From DAIDKA01 sp963726995 (GTDB lineage: Bacteria > Pseudomonadota > Gammaproteobacteria > Steroidobacterales > Steroidobacteraceae), in assembly GCA_963726995.1 (NCBI GenBank), contig CAVSEP010000005.1, positions 124,001 through 188,000 on the forward strand: a DNA stretch of 64,000 nt, read 5' to 3'. Shown here piece by piece: positions 34,941 through 42,904 of the stretch. The first letter of the stretch is position 1, and every line of letters begins with the position of its first letter. Under the pieces are notes generated by a model. The model saw nothing but the letters and a program-made list of their open reading frames with translations, did no database searches and was not told where the DNA came from. Position numbers and translations under genes: made by a program.

Positions 34941-36833
34941 CTATGCCGCAGCCGGCGCATCATGTAGCGGCAGCGCAGGTTCGGGTGCAGTGCTCAGGAG
35001 GGCGAGTAATGCACTGCGATCGATGGTCTCCTTCTGAAGCAGGGCTGCCGCCACCGCCTCAAGCTGAGCCCGTTTCGCGGTCAGCGTCTCGAGCACGCGC
35101 TGTTCAGCCTCGCGCAATAGCCGCCGCACCTCCTCGTCAATGGCATGGGCCGTGCGCTCGCTGTACTCGGCCCGGCCCGGAGGCGACGCGTCGCCCAGAA
35201 AAATCCCGGACGGCAGGGACTGCAGGGTGGCTGGCCCGAGCGTCGCGCTCATGCCGTATTGGGTAATCATATGGCGGGCGATGTCGGTCGCGCGCTGCAG
35301 GTCGTTCTGTGCTCCAGTTGAGACCTCGCCATAAACCAGCTGCTCGGCGACCCGTCCACCCAGGAGTACGTCCAGGCGATCGAGAAGCTCGCTGAACTTG
35401 AGCAGATAGCGATCCTCCGTCGGCAATTGCTGGGTGAATCCGAGGGCTCCGATACCCCGCGGAATGATAGAAATCTTGGACACCTTGTCCGCTGTGGGAC
35501 GTGATTCGGCCACCAGCGCGTGCCCGGCTTCGTGATGCGCGACGGTCTCCTTCTCTTTGGAATTCATCACGCGCGTCTTCTTCTCAAGCCCCGCGACGAC
35601 CCGATCGATGGCTTCCTCGAAATCGACCATCCCTACGGCGGTTGCGTTCCTACGCGCGGCCCGTAGGGCGGCTTCATTGACGATATTCGCCAGATCGGCT
35701 CCGGCAAACCCGGGAGTCTTGGCGGCGACGCTCGCCAGATTCACATCAGAACCCAGGGTCAGATGTTTGGCATGCAACACCAGGATTTTCTCGCGCCCCT
35801 TGATATCAGGGCGGTCTATGGCCACCTGCCGGTCAAAGCGGCCCGGACGCAGCAGCGCCGGATCCAGAATTTCTGGGCGGTTGGTGGCCGCCATGATCAG
35901 GATGCCGTTGCGCGTATCGAATCCGTCCATTTGCACCAGAAGCTGATTCAGCGTCTGCTCCCGTTCGTCATTCCCCGCGAAACCACTGATCCCACGTGCC
36001 TTCCCGAGTGCATCCAGCTCATCGATGAAGATAATGCACGGAGCCAGTTTCTCAGCTTGCTGAAATAGATCGCGGACCCTGGCGGCGCCGACGCCAACGA
36101 ACATTTCCACGAATTCCGAGCCGCTCAGGGATAGGAACGGCACCTTGGCCTCCCCCGCGACGGCTTTGGCGAGTAAGGTCTTGCCCGTGCCGGGGGCGCC
36201 CACAATGAGCACGCCCTTGGGAATGTGGCCACCGAGCTTGCGATAGCGTTCTGGATTCTTCAAAAAATCCACGACCTCGACGAGTTCTTCCTTGGCCTCA
36301 TCGATCCCTTCCACGTCCGCAAATGTGACGTCCAGGTTCTTTTGCACATAGACTTTGGCCTTGCTCTTACCGACATCCATCATTCCGCCCATGTGACCGC
36401 CTCCCATGCGCCGCATCAGCAGGCCCCAGATGGCGAAGAAGATCAGAGCGGGTGCAATCCACGACACCAACGTTGGGAGCCAGCGGTTCTCAATGCTGCC
36501 GGAGAACTTGACCTTGGCGGCCTGCAGCTCGGCGACAAGATTAGGGTCCGGCACGCGGGCCACAACATAAGGATGCTCTCTTAATTGTGCGGCAGACGGC
36601 GCCTGCCCCTGGGATGCGGTCACGGCATCCTTCAATCCGGTCATATCGGCAGTGCCCGAGAGACTGTCTTCGGCAATGACAACCTGTTTCACCTTGCCGG
36701 ACGCCAGCAGTGTCTGAAAGTCGCTGTAGAGAAGCGGCTGGCTGTGCTGCCTGCTCAGGAAGGTCTGCAGCGCCAGCATGATGACCATCACGCCAACGAA
36801 GTACCAGACTGAGAAGTGTTGTTTGTTGTCCAT
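34941..36833 (-). CDS. ftsH: FtsH-type ATP-dependent zinc metalloprotease, 630 aa
   Basis: A membrane-bound AAA+ protease. Two TM helices (YFVGVMVIMLALQTFL at about 10-26, WIAPALIFFAIWGLLM at about 125-140) flank a periplasmic domain. The AAA domain has Walker A GAPGTGKT (212-219), Walker B IIFIDE (267-272) and the SRH NRP...DPALLRPGRFDR. The zinc site is HEAGH (434-438). Between TM2 and the AAA domain is a Met/Gly run (MRRMGGGHMGGMMDVG). It lies in the metal block beside YHS and DUF5676 genes rather than beside rrmJ/folP, so it is probably an accessory copy carried with stress cargo, not the housekeeping ftsH. Confidence 0.9.
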   Translation of the reverse strand: MDNKQHFSVWYFVGVMVIMLALQTFLSRQHSQPLLYSDFQTLLASGKVKQVVIAEDSLSGTADMTGLKDAVTASQGQAPSAAQLREHPYVVARVPDPNLVAELQAAKVKFSGSIENRWLPTLVSWIAPALIFFAIWGLLMRRMGGGHMGGMMDVGKSKAKVYVQKNLDVTFADVEGIDEAKEELVEVVDFLKNPERYRKLGGHIPKGVLIVGAPGTGKTLLAKAVAGEAKVPFLSLSGSEFVEMFVGVGAARVRDLFQQAEKLAPCIIFIDELDALGKARGISGFAGNDEREQTLNQLLVQMDGFDTRNGILIMAATNRPEILDPALLRPGRFDRQVAIDRPDIKGREKILVLHAKHLTLGSDVNLASVAAKTPGFAGADLANIVNEAALRAARRNATAVGMVDFEEAIDRVVAGLEKKTRVMNSKEKETVAHHEAGHALVAESRPTADKVSKISIIPRGIGALGFTQQLPTEDRYLLKFSELLDRLDVLLGGRVAEQLVYGEVSTGAQNDLQRATDIARHMITQYGMSATLGPATLQSLPSGIFLGDASPPGRAEYSERTAHAIDEEVRRLLREAEQRVLETLTAKRAQLEAVAAALLQKETIDRSALLALLSTAPEPALPLHDAPAAA

Positions 36834-36876
36834 CGGGCCCGAATTCCAAAGCGCCGCTATTGGATGAAAGAGGCGC

Positions 36877-37215
36877 TTAGGCGCGAGAGTGTGTGAAGCG
36901 AATGGAAAAGTAGTTGATCAACGGGCCGAAAATCAGACTTCCATACCATGCGAAGCCCACGCTCTCGGCCAGACCCAACAAGAAGCTGCGAAATGTCAAC
37001 AATTGGAACCCTGGTAGCAGGAGGGTCAGGGTGTCGTGGGGGATGGGCAGCGAGGGAAAAAGGAGATAGCCGAGCACGCACAAGATGAAAGAGATCGCCA
37101 AAAAGAGGCTGCTGGCAACCCCCAAGGCCAGCACCGGAATGGCTGGCGCTTGGTGACTGGAAGTCGCCACGCCAAGAGGCCCGCTGCCGACGGGGAGGCC
37201 GGCTTCAACACGCAT
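36877..37215 (-). CDS. DUF5676-family membrane protein, 112 aa
   Basis: Two long TM segments: ALGVASSLFLAISFILCVLGYLLFP and LLGLAESVGFAWYGSLIFGPLINYF (landmarks SLFLAISFILCVL and GSLIFGPLINYF), typical of the DUF5676 family that accompanies YHS, heavy-metal ATPase and copper genes. The function is unknown. AAGGA precedes the ATG. It overlaps the YHS gene by 11 bp (shared ATGCGTGTTGA), so translation is coupled. It lies 44 bp upstream of ftsH in the same minus-strand operon. Confidence 0.75.
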   Translation of the reverse strand: MRVEAGLPVGSGPLGVATSSHQAPAIPVLALGVASSLFLAISFILCVLGYLLFPSLPIPHDTLTLLLPGFQLLTFRSFLLGLAESVGFAWYGSLIFGPLINYFSIRFTHSRA

Positions 37216-37563
37216 GGTGGTGTTCCTTCTTGGAGATTGAGTTACTACTCATAGCCTTCGCGTACGAAGCTGGATCGGCCTCAAACTTGCCGCGACAGTC
37301 CTGGGAGCAAAAGTAGTACGCCTGGCCGTCATAAACGGCAGACTTCGCTGCGGCCGTCTTAACGCTCATGTGACAGACCGGATCGATCGCTTCGCCCGTC
37401 GGCCGCGAGCCTACCGGCGTCACCGGAGCTGAACCCGGATCGGGCAAGGGGGCTCGGGATGAGTGTGCCGATGCCCCATCACGTGGGCACCGCAACCGAA
37501 ACGCATCATCAGTGCGAATACGGCCGCCCAAAAGAGATAGAAGACGATCGACTCCCCGACCAT
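37205..37563 (-). pseudogene. YHS-domain membrane protein, frameshifted
   Basis: The N-terminus reads from ATG at 37563 (MVGESIVFYLFWAAVFALMM, then RFGCGAHVMGHRHTH) and ends early at TGA. The rest continues in another frame (LPDPGSAPVTPVGSRP, then IDPVCHMSVKTAAAKSAVYDGQAYYFCSQDCRGKFEADP), the YHS metal-binding domain. Adding one C to the C5 run on the minus strand (plus 37448-37452) restores one protein of about 118 aa with a TM helix and YHS domain. YHS domains bind copper or iron through Cys and His. It may be intact in the real genome. Confidence 0.75.
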
Positions 37564-37575
37564 GGGTGGCTCCTG

Positions 37576-38028
37576 TTACTTCGGAGGCGGTCCGGAACTC
37601 GCCGCGCCACCCATTGGCATCCCGCCCATAGACATGCCGCCTGTGGACATCCCTCCCATCGACTGCCGGTCCATCATCATCTGCATCATCATGGTCATCA
37701 TGTCCATGCGTTCCTGCATCATCTTCGGTGACATGGTGCCGTGGCCGGACTGGGTGGTCATCTGCTGCATCATGGCCATGCCCTGTTGCATGACCTTCAT
37801 GTGATCTGCCATCAGGGCCTGGCGTTCGGCAGGCGTCTTGGCCGCCGTCATCTTCTCGTGCATGGCTTGCATCTGCTGCATCATGGGGGCCGATGGCGCA
37901 GCGGCCGCCGCAGAATGCGTATGGTCGTGCGCGGCAGCATCATCGGCATGCACGGAGCCGGCAGGCGCGAGCACAGCCAGGACGCCCAAGGCTCCCGTGA
38001 GACTCATCGCGGTGAGAAATGGACGCAT
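37576..38028 (-). CDS. Met/His-rich periplasmic metal-binding protein, 150 aa
   Basis: A signal peptide (LTGALGVLAVLAPAGSVHA) is followed by a HDHTH motif and a helical region with roughly 30 methionines in 150 residues (MMTMMMQMMMDR, MGGMSTGGMSMGGMPMGG). It has the composition of a Cu(I)/Ag(I) sequestering protein; no enzyme motif is present. The KTPAERQALMADHMK segment is common in small metal-resistance proteins of cop clusters. It is first in the minus-strand series with the YHS, DUF5676 and ftsH genes, 13 bp before the YHS start. Confidence 0.8.
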   Translation of the reverse strand: MRPFLTAMSLTGALGVLAVLAPAGSVHADDAAAHDHTHSAAAAAPSAPMMQQMQAMHEKMTAAKTPAERQALMADHMKVMQQGMAMMQQMTTQSGHGTMSPKMMQERMDMMTMMMQMMMDRQSMGGMSTGGMSMGGMPMGGAASSGPPPK

Positions 38029-38080
38029 GGACGATCCCCTTTGTGTTAGCTGTGCGAGCGTACTGCGCGCGTGGGATTGA

Positions 38081-38145
38081 GCCTACCAAGGCGCCCGCCC
38101 GCGTCTATACGGACAAACCGCAACTCGGTGGACGGGCGCCTACCA
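38081..38145. repeat. Direct and inverted repeats at the integrase breakpoint
   Basis: GCCTACCA occurs at 38081-38088 and 38138-38145, and GGCGCCCG (38090-38097) pairs with CGGGCGCC (38133-38140). The pattern of an 8-bp direct repeat around an inverted pair could be a scar of a lost mobile element. Confidence 0.35.
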
Positions 38146-38724
38146 CAGCAATTTCCCGTGGTAGCGCCGTCCTATCGTTGGCCGCCGCGCGCGCTTGCGC
38201 GCCTTGCCGATGAGACGCAGCGTTGCGCACGCGTCACGCGCCTCCTGCGCTACCTCAGGGCGCACAGGGAGCTCCTTGACGTTGCTCGCGGCTCTCAGCA
38301 CGACGCCAATCCAGATCAGATCATTCATGACCGTCGCAGGGCCTGCGCCATCCGCTCGACGACGGCGCACGTGGCCAATCAGCGCCGCGGCGGTGAGCTC
38401 CAGGGCATTCACTTTGCCGATTGCGTGGTGCTCGAGGAACTCGAGATGACTTTGCTTGCTTCGCTGCCATCTGGAGATCGTCTCGAAGGTTTCGATGTAC
38501 CAGCGGATGAGGGCCGCGAGGCTGATGGGCCCGTGCTGCTTGCGGCCGGGTACGGCCTGGTTTTCGAGCTCTACTTCGCGGTGCCTGGCCCAGGACAGCG
38601 CCGCGGAGCGGTGCATGAATGTCTTGGCTTCCCGATGGACGATTACCTTGTCCAAACGCTTCCGTACGATCGCGGTGTAGCGGATCGCACCATTGGCTTG
38701 CCTGCGTGCCTTGATCGTTGCCAT
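38140..38724 (-). pseudogene. Tyrosine integrase, catalytic domain missing
   Basis: The start at 38724 gives MATIKARRQANGAIRYTAIVRKR, the arm-binding N-terminus of phage/ICE integrases. A core-binding SAM-like domain follows (ALIRWYIETFETISRWQRSKQSHLEFLEHHAIGKVNALELTAAALIGHVRRRRADG, landmarks WYIET and ELTAAALIGHV). The ARRP segment that normally leads to the catalytic domain then breaks into TIGRRYHGKLLW and stop. The Arg, His-x-x-Arg and Tyr of the active site are all absent. It is divergent from dusA and next to it, the standard place for dusA-targeting integrases. Confidence 0.85.
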
Positions 38725-38737
38725 GATGGAATTTGGA

Positions 38738-38771
38738 GGAGACAAGCCGATCTTGTCTCCTTTATGTCTCC
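38738..38771. repeat. GGAGACA/TGTCTCC cluster upstream of the integrase
   Basis: GGAGACAAG (38738-38746) and CTTGTCTCC (38752-38760) are a perfect 9-bp inverted repeat around 5 nt. A further TGTCTCC lies at 38765-38771. The direct pair resembles 7482-7500 at the other end. It may be arm sites or an integrase operator. Confidence 0.5.
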
Positions 38772-38810
38772 TCCGCAAACGCTAAACTACCCGGAATGCC
38801 CAAAAATCCC

Positions 38811-38857
38811 GCAGAAACGCCAGAATCGAAAATGCCTATAAAACCAGGCGTTTCTGC
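38811..38857. repeat. 11-bp inverted repeat in the dusA leader
   Basis: GCAGAAACGCC (38811-38821) and GGCGTTTCTGC (38847-38857) are exact inverses, 25 nt apart, between the truncated integrase and the att-like core. It may be an excisionase/integrase or regulator site. Confidence 0.5.
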
Positions 38858-38900
38858 CGATATTTCCCGAGAAAAGCTCGATCGCAGGGTGTCAGTCGCT

Positions 38901-38920
38901 CCCATGATGGACTGGACCGA
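38901..38920 (+). other. Right att-like site within dusA
   Basis: CCCATGATGGACTGGACCGA encodes PMMDWTD of DusA and matches the left copy at 7410-7429 in 18 of 20 bases. The 5' end of dusA is an established insertion target of a family of tyrosine recombinases. Confidence 0.7.
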
Positions 38921-39934
38921 TCGTCATTGCCGGTTCTTCCTGCGCGGCTTCTCATCCGACGTGCTGCTGTACACCGAAATGATCACCGCGGCGGCGATCC
39001 TTCGCGGCAATCGCGGGCGTTTGCTGCAATACGATCCGGCCGAACATCCGGTGGCGCTGCAGTTGGGCGGCAGCGAACCGGCTGACCTGGCGACCGCGGC
39101 GCGCATCGGCGCCGAATTCGGCTACGACGAAATCAATCTGAACTGCGGCTGCCCGAGCGACCGCGTGCACAGCGGCGCCTTCGGCGCCTGTCTGATGCTG
39201 CAGCCGGCGCGCGTCGCCGAATGCGTGGCGGCCATGGTCGCGGCGGTGCGGATTCCCGTGACCGTGAAGATGCGGATCGGAGTGGTCGAGGGCCGCGGTA
39301 CAGAGGCGCGCGCCGCCATCGCGCAGTACACCGAGGCGGACCACGCGGCGCTGGTGGCTTTCACCGGTGGCGTGCGCGCGGCCGGTGCCGCGGCGGTCAT
39401 CGTTCATGCCCGCAAGGCCGTGCTGGGAGGTCTCTCGCCCAAGCAGAACCGGGAGGTTCCGCCGCTGCGCCATGAGGTGGTGCGCGCGCTGAAGGCGCAG
39501 TTTCCCCAGCTGCCGGTGATCCTGAACGGCGGTTTGCGCCATGCAGATGCGGTCATCGAGGCCTTGTCCTGGTGCGATGGCGTGATGCTGGGGCGCGAGG
39601 CCTACCATCGGCCGTGGCTGCTGGTCGAACTGCGCGCCGCGCTCACCGGCGGGCAGGATGCGGCGCCGGACCGGCTCTGCCCTGGTGGCCAGGATGGTGG
39701 GCTACGCGGCCCGGGAACTCGAACTCGGTGAACGACTGCCGACCATCACCCGCCATATGCTGGGGCTGTTTGCCGGGGAACCCGGGGCGCGGGAGTACCG
39801 GCGCCTGTTGAGCGAGGGGGCGCGTGACGCACGGGCGGACGCCGCCTTGCTGGCTAGGGCGGCCGCGGCTGCCATGTCGGGCGGCCCCCAGGAGGGGGCC
39901 GGGGCGGCCAAGTAGCGGTACCACCTCAGTTGCG

Positions 39935-39940
39935 TATAAT
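39935..39940 (+). promoter_or_regulatory. Candidate -10 element
   Basis: TATAAT, 25-58 bp before the possible starts of the cyclase-FHA gene. No good -35 at 17 bp was seen. Confidence 0.3.
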
Positions 39941-39964
39941 CCCAGCCATTAGTGCCGCAGCGTT

Positions 39965-40900
39965 ATGACAACTGCGGCACGAACGACTGATTGGGGCATG
40001 GGAAAAGACATCGAGCTCGCCATTCTATTCGCTGATGTCGTGGGCTCGACACGGCTCTACGAGCTGATGGGCGACCTGCGGGCCCGGGACATGGTGGCCA
40101 TCTGCATCGATGTCATGCGAACGGCCACCGAGCAGCACCAGGGCACGGTCATCAAGACCATGGGCGATGAAGTCATGGCGACCTTCGCCGACTGCGACCA
40201 GGCGCTGAACGCCGCCTCCCAGATGCAGTTGCAGATCTCGCGTCACTCCCAGCTCAAGGTGGAGGGTCAGCCCGTCGCCTTGCGCATCGGCTGCCATTAC
40301 GGGCCGGTGGTGCTGGAGAACCGGGATGTGTTCGGGGCCACCGTGCACACGGCTAACCGCATGACCAGCCAGGCCAAGGCCATGCAGATCATGACCACGG
40401 CCCAGGTGGTCGAGCGGCTCGCGCCCCAGTGGCGCGCGGCGGTGCGGCAGGTTGATGTCGCCACCCTCAAGGGCCAGGGCAATGAGGTCGTGCTCTACGA
40501 GGTGCTCTGGCAGACCGAGGATGTGACCAGCATGGTGCCGGCCATCGGCATGAGCAACTCGCAGCTGCCGCACCTGCGCCTGCGGCTGCAGTTCCAGGAT
40601 CGGGAGGTGCTGCTCGACGAGCGGCATCCTTCGGTGGCCATCGGCCGGGCCGAAGACAATGATCTCATCGTCAAGGGCAACCTGATCTCCAGGCTCCATG
40701 CGCGCATCGAGCTGAACCGGCACAAGTTCGTGCTGGTCGATCAGAGCACCAACGGGACTTTCGTGCAGTCCCACGACGGCGATGAGGCCTTCGTGCGCCG
40801 GGACAGCGTGCAGCTGAAGGGCAAGGGAATGATCGGCTTGGGCAAGCTACCCGAGGAAGACTCGCCGCAGACCATCCACTTCGTCTGCGAGGAAGCCTAG
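39965..40900 (+). CDS. Class III nucleotidyl cyclase-FHA protein, 311 aa
   Basis: The N-terminal cyclase domain has LAILFADVVGSTRLYELMG (metal-binding Asp), KTMGDEVMATF (second Asp) and RIGCHYGPVV. It would make cAMP or cGMP from a nucleotide triphosphate, or act as a degenerate nucleotide sensor. The C-terminal FHA domain (about residues 215-300) has VAIGRAEDNDLIV, SRLHARIEL and STNGTFV, the phosphothreonine-binding residues. No TM segment is present, so it is cytosolic. The start may be ATG at 39998 (MGKDIEL). Its stop overlaps the opposing pckG stop in CTAG. Confidence 0.88.
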   Translation: MTTAARTTDWGMGKDIELAILFADVVGSTRLYELMGDLRARDMVAICIDVMRTATEQHQGTVIKTMGDEVMATFADCDQALNAASQMQLQISRHSQLKVEGQPVALRIGCHYGPVVLENRDVFGATVHTANRMTSQAKAMQIMTTAQVVERLAPQWRAAVRQVDVATLKGQGNEVVLYEVLWQTEDVTSMVPAIGMSNSQLPHLRLRLQFQDREVLLDERHPSVAIGRAEDNDLIVKGNLISRLHARIELNRHKFVLVDQSTNGTFVQSHDGDEAFVRRDSVQLKGKGMIGLGKLPEEDSPQTIHFVCEEA

Positions 40901-42669
40901 GCCAGCGCCTTTTCCACCGTATCCAGGTTCTGGCTCAACACCTGCGGCAGGCGGGCGCCGAACTGCCCCAGATACTTGCGGAACTCGCCGACTTCCTTGC
41001 GCCATTGGGCGTGGTCCACCTTCAGCAGCTCATCGAGCGCCTCCGGGGCGATGTCCAGACCCTTCACGTTCAGGTCCTGCGGACGCGGCAGGGCGCCGAT
41101 GGCGGTGTCGGTGGCGCCGGCCGTGCCGGCCACGCGATCCAGCATCCAGGCGAGCACGCGCAGATTGTCGCCGTAGCCGGGCCACAGGAACTTGCCCTGC
41201 TCGTCGCGGCGGAACCAGTTCACGTGGAAGATCTTCGGGGGATTCTTGAGCTTCGCGCCGACATTCAGCCAGTGCTGCCAGTAGTCCCCGTAGTTGTAGC
41301 CGCAGAACGGCTGCATGGCCATCGGGTCGCGACGCACCACGCCGACCTTGCCGGTGGCGGCCGCCGTGGTCTCCGAGGCCACCGAGGCGCCGACCAGCAC
41401 GCCGTGCGCCCAGTCGCGCGCCTGATAGACCAGCGGCGCGAGGCTGCGGCGACGGCCACCGAATACGATGGCGGTGATGGGCACGCCCTTGGCATCCTCG
41501 GCGTGCGGGGAATAGCCCGGATTGTTGCGGGCGGAAACCGTGAAGCGTGAATTCGGATGGGCGGCCGCGCCCTGGCTCTTGTCGTAGGGACGCCCCTGCC
41601 AGTCGGTGACCGGCGTGCCGTCCTTGAGGCCTTCCCACCAGGGCTGGTTGTCCGCCGTCAGCGCCACGTTGGTGAACAGCGTGTCGTGGCGGATCATGTC
41701 GTAGGCGTTGCGATTGGTCTCCGGGTTGGTGCCCGGCGCCACGCCGAAGTAGCCCGCTTCCGGATTGATGGCCCAGAGGCGCCCATCGGGGCCCGGGTGC
41801 AGCCAGGCGATGTCATCGCCCACCGTGAACACCTTCCAGCCGGGCATGGAGTCCGGCGGAATCAGCATCGCGAGATTGGTCTTGCCGCAGGCGGAAGGGA
41901 AGGCCGCGGCGATGTAGTGCGTTTCGCCCTTGGGACTCTGCAATCCCACGATGAGCATGTGTTCGGCCAGCCACCCTTCGGTGCGGGCCTGGTAGCTGGC
42001 GATGCGCAGCGCATGGCATTTCTTGCCCAGCAGCGCATTGCCGCCGTAGCCCGAACCGAAGCTCTCGATGAGCAGCTCTTCCGGGAAATGCATGATGAAG
42101 CGGCGGTCCGGATCCAGCTCGCCGATGGAATGCAGTCCCTTGACGAACTTGCCGGTCCTGGAGATCAGCTCCAGCGCCGGGCGACCCATGCGGGTCATGA
42201 TGTGCATGTTCAGCACCACGTAGGCGCTGTCGGTGATTTCCACGCCGTAGCGTGACAGCGGGGAATCCAGCGGTCCCATGCAGTAGGGCACCACGTACAG
42301 CGTGCGGCCCTTCATGCAGCCGGCGAACAGGGCGCTCATCTTCGCGTGGGCGTCGGCGGGCGCCATCCAGTTGTTGTTCGGACCGGCGTCTTCCTTGTTG
42401 CGGGTGCACACGAAGGTGAGATGTTCGACGCGGGCGACATCGGAAGGATTGGAGCGCGCCAGGTGACAGCCCGGGTACTGCTGCGGATTCAGCGCCGCGA
42501 GTTCGCCCCTGGCCTCAAGCTCGCCGGTCAGCCGCTCGAACTCCTGCGCCGATCCCTCACACCAGTGGACCGAAGCCGGCTGGGTGAGGCTGCGAACCGA
42601 CTCCACCCAGTCCGTCACCTGGGGGCAAAGTTTTGACAGCGGCAGGATCGCGTGCGGGGCAGTGGCCAT
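40897..42669 (-). CDS. pckG: Phosphoenolpyruvate carboxykinase (GTP), 590 aa
   Basis: Converts oxaloacetate and GTP to phosphoenolpyruvate, the entry step of gluconeogenesis. The GTP-type family is shown by FPSACGKTNLAMLIPP (P-loop with the catalytic Cys), the GDDIAWL metal site, ARNNPGYSPHAEDAKGVPITAIVFGGRR and the MAMQPFCGYNYGDYW segment. The length is normal. It is transcribed against the cyclase-FHA gene, and the two stop codons share bases. Confidence 0.96.
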   Translation of the reverse strand: MATAPHAILPLSKLCPQVTDWVESVRSLTQPASVHWCEGSAQEFERLTGELEARGELAALNPQQYPGCHLARSNPSDVARVEHLTFVCTRNKEDAGPNNNWMAPADAHAKMSALFAGCMKGRTLYVVPYCMGPLDSPLSRYGVEITDSAYVVLNMHIMTRMGRPALELISRTGKFVKGLHSIGELDPDRRFIMHFPEELLIESFGSGYGGNALLGKKCHALRIASYQARTEGWLAEHMLIVGLQSPKGETHYIAAAFPSACGKTNLAMLIPPDSMPGWKVFTVGDDIAWLHPGPDGRLWAINPEAGYFGVAPGTNPETNRNAYDMIRHDTLFTNVALTADNQPWWEGLKDGTPVTDWQGRPYDKSQGAAAHPNSRFTVSARNNPGYSPHAEDAKGVPITAIVFGGRRRSLAPLVYQARDWAHGVLVGASVASETTAAATGKVGVVRRDPMAMQPFCGYNYGDYWQHWLNVGAKLKNPPKIFHVNWFRRDEQGKFLWPGYGDNLRVLAWMLDRVAGTAGATDTAIGALPRPQDLNVKGLDIAPEALDELLKVDHAQWRKEVGEFRKYLGQFGARLPQVLSQNLDTVEKALA

Positions 42670-42904
42670 GCGTTTCAGTCCTTATGAATCACTTATTCAA
42701 ATCGCTGCGTCGCGAGAGTTTTCTTATGGTTGGCGATAGTTGCTGCGGCTTCGAGGCAGCGGCCGGCGACGCGAGGAGTCGAGGAATACATTAACCTTTC
42801 AATTATATAGAGCGGCCTCGAGGGTCGTGCCGGCAATGATGCAGCTTTTGCAAAGCAAGTGCAGCATCCGCTTAAACATTCTGTGATATCGACCGGAAGG
42901 ATCG

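Larger units (their letters stand above)
38796..39915 (+). pseudogene. dusA: tRNA-dihydrouridine synthase A, frameshifted near 39660
   Basis: DusA reduces uridines in the tRNA D-loop using FMN. Visible motifs are SVAPMMDWTDRHCRFF, the FMN-site QLGGSEP, INLNCGCPSDRVHSGAFGACLM with the catalytic Cys, VKMRIG, IVHARKAVLGGLSPKQNR and ILNGG. The frame runs to VELRAALTGG and then ends wrongly at 39731. The expected C-terminus (SALVARMVGYAARELELGERLPTITRHMLGLF, landmark ITRHMLGLF) continues in another frame from about 39660 to 39915. One extra base near CCGGACC (about 39670) explains it. The N-terminal codons come from inside the element. It could be an assembly indel; otherwise dusA is broken. Confidence 0.85.

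Noticed and set aside
39658..39915. Separate small gene after dusA
   Set aside because: Its sequence (ITRHMLGLF) is the conserved DusA C-terminus in a shifted frame, so it is part of dusA.
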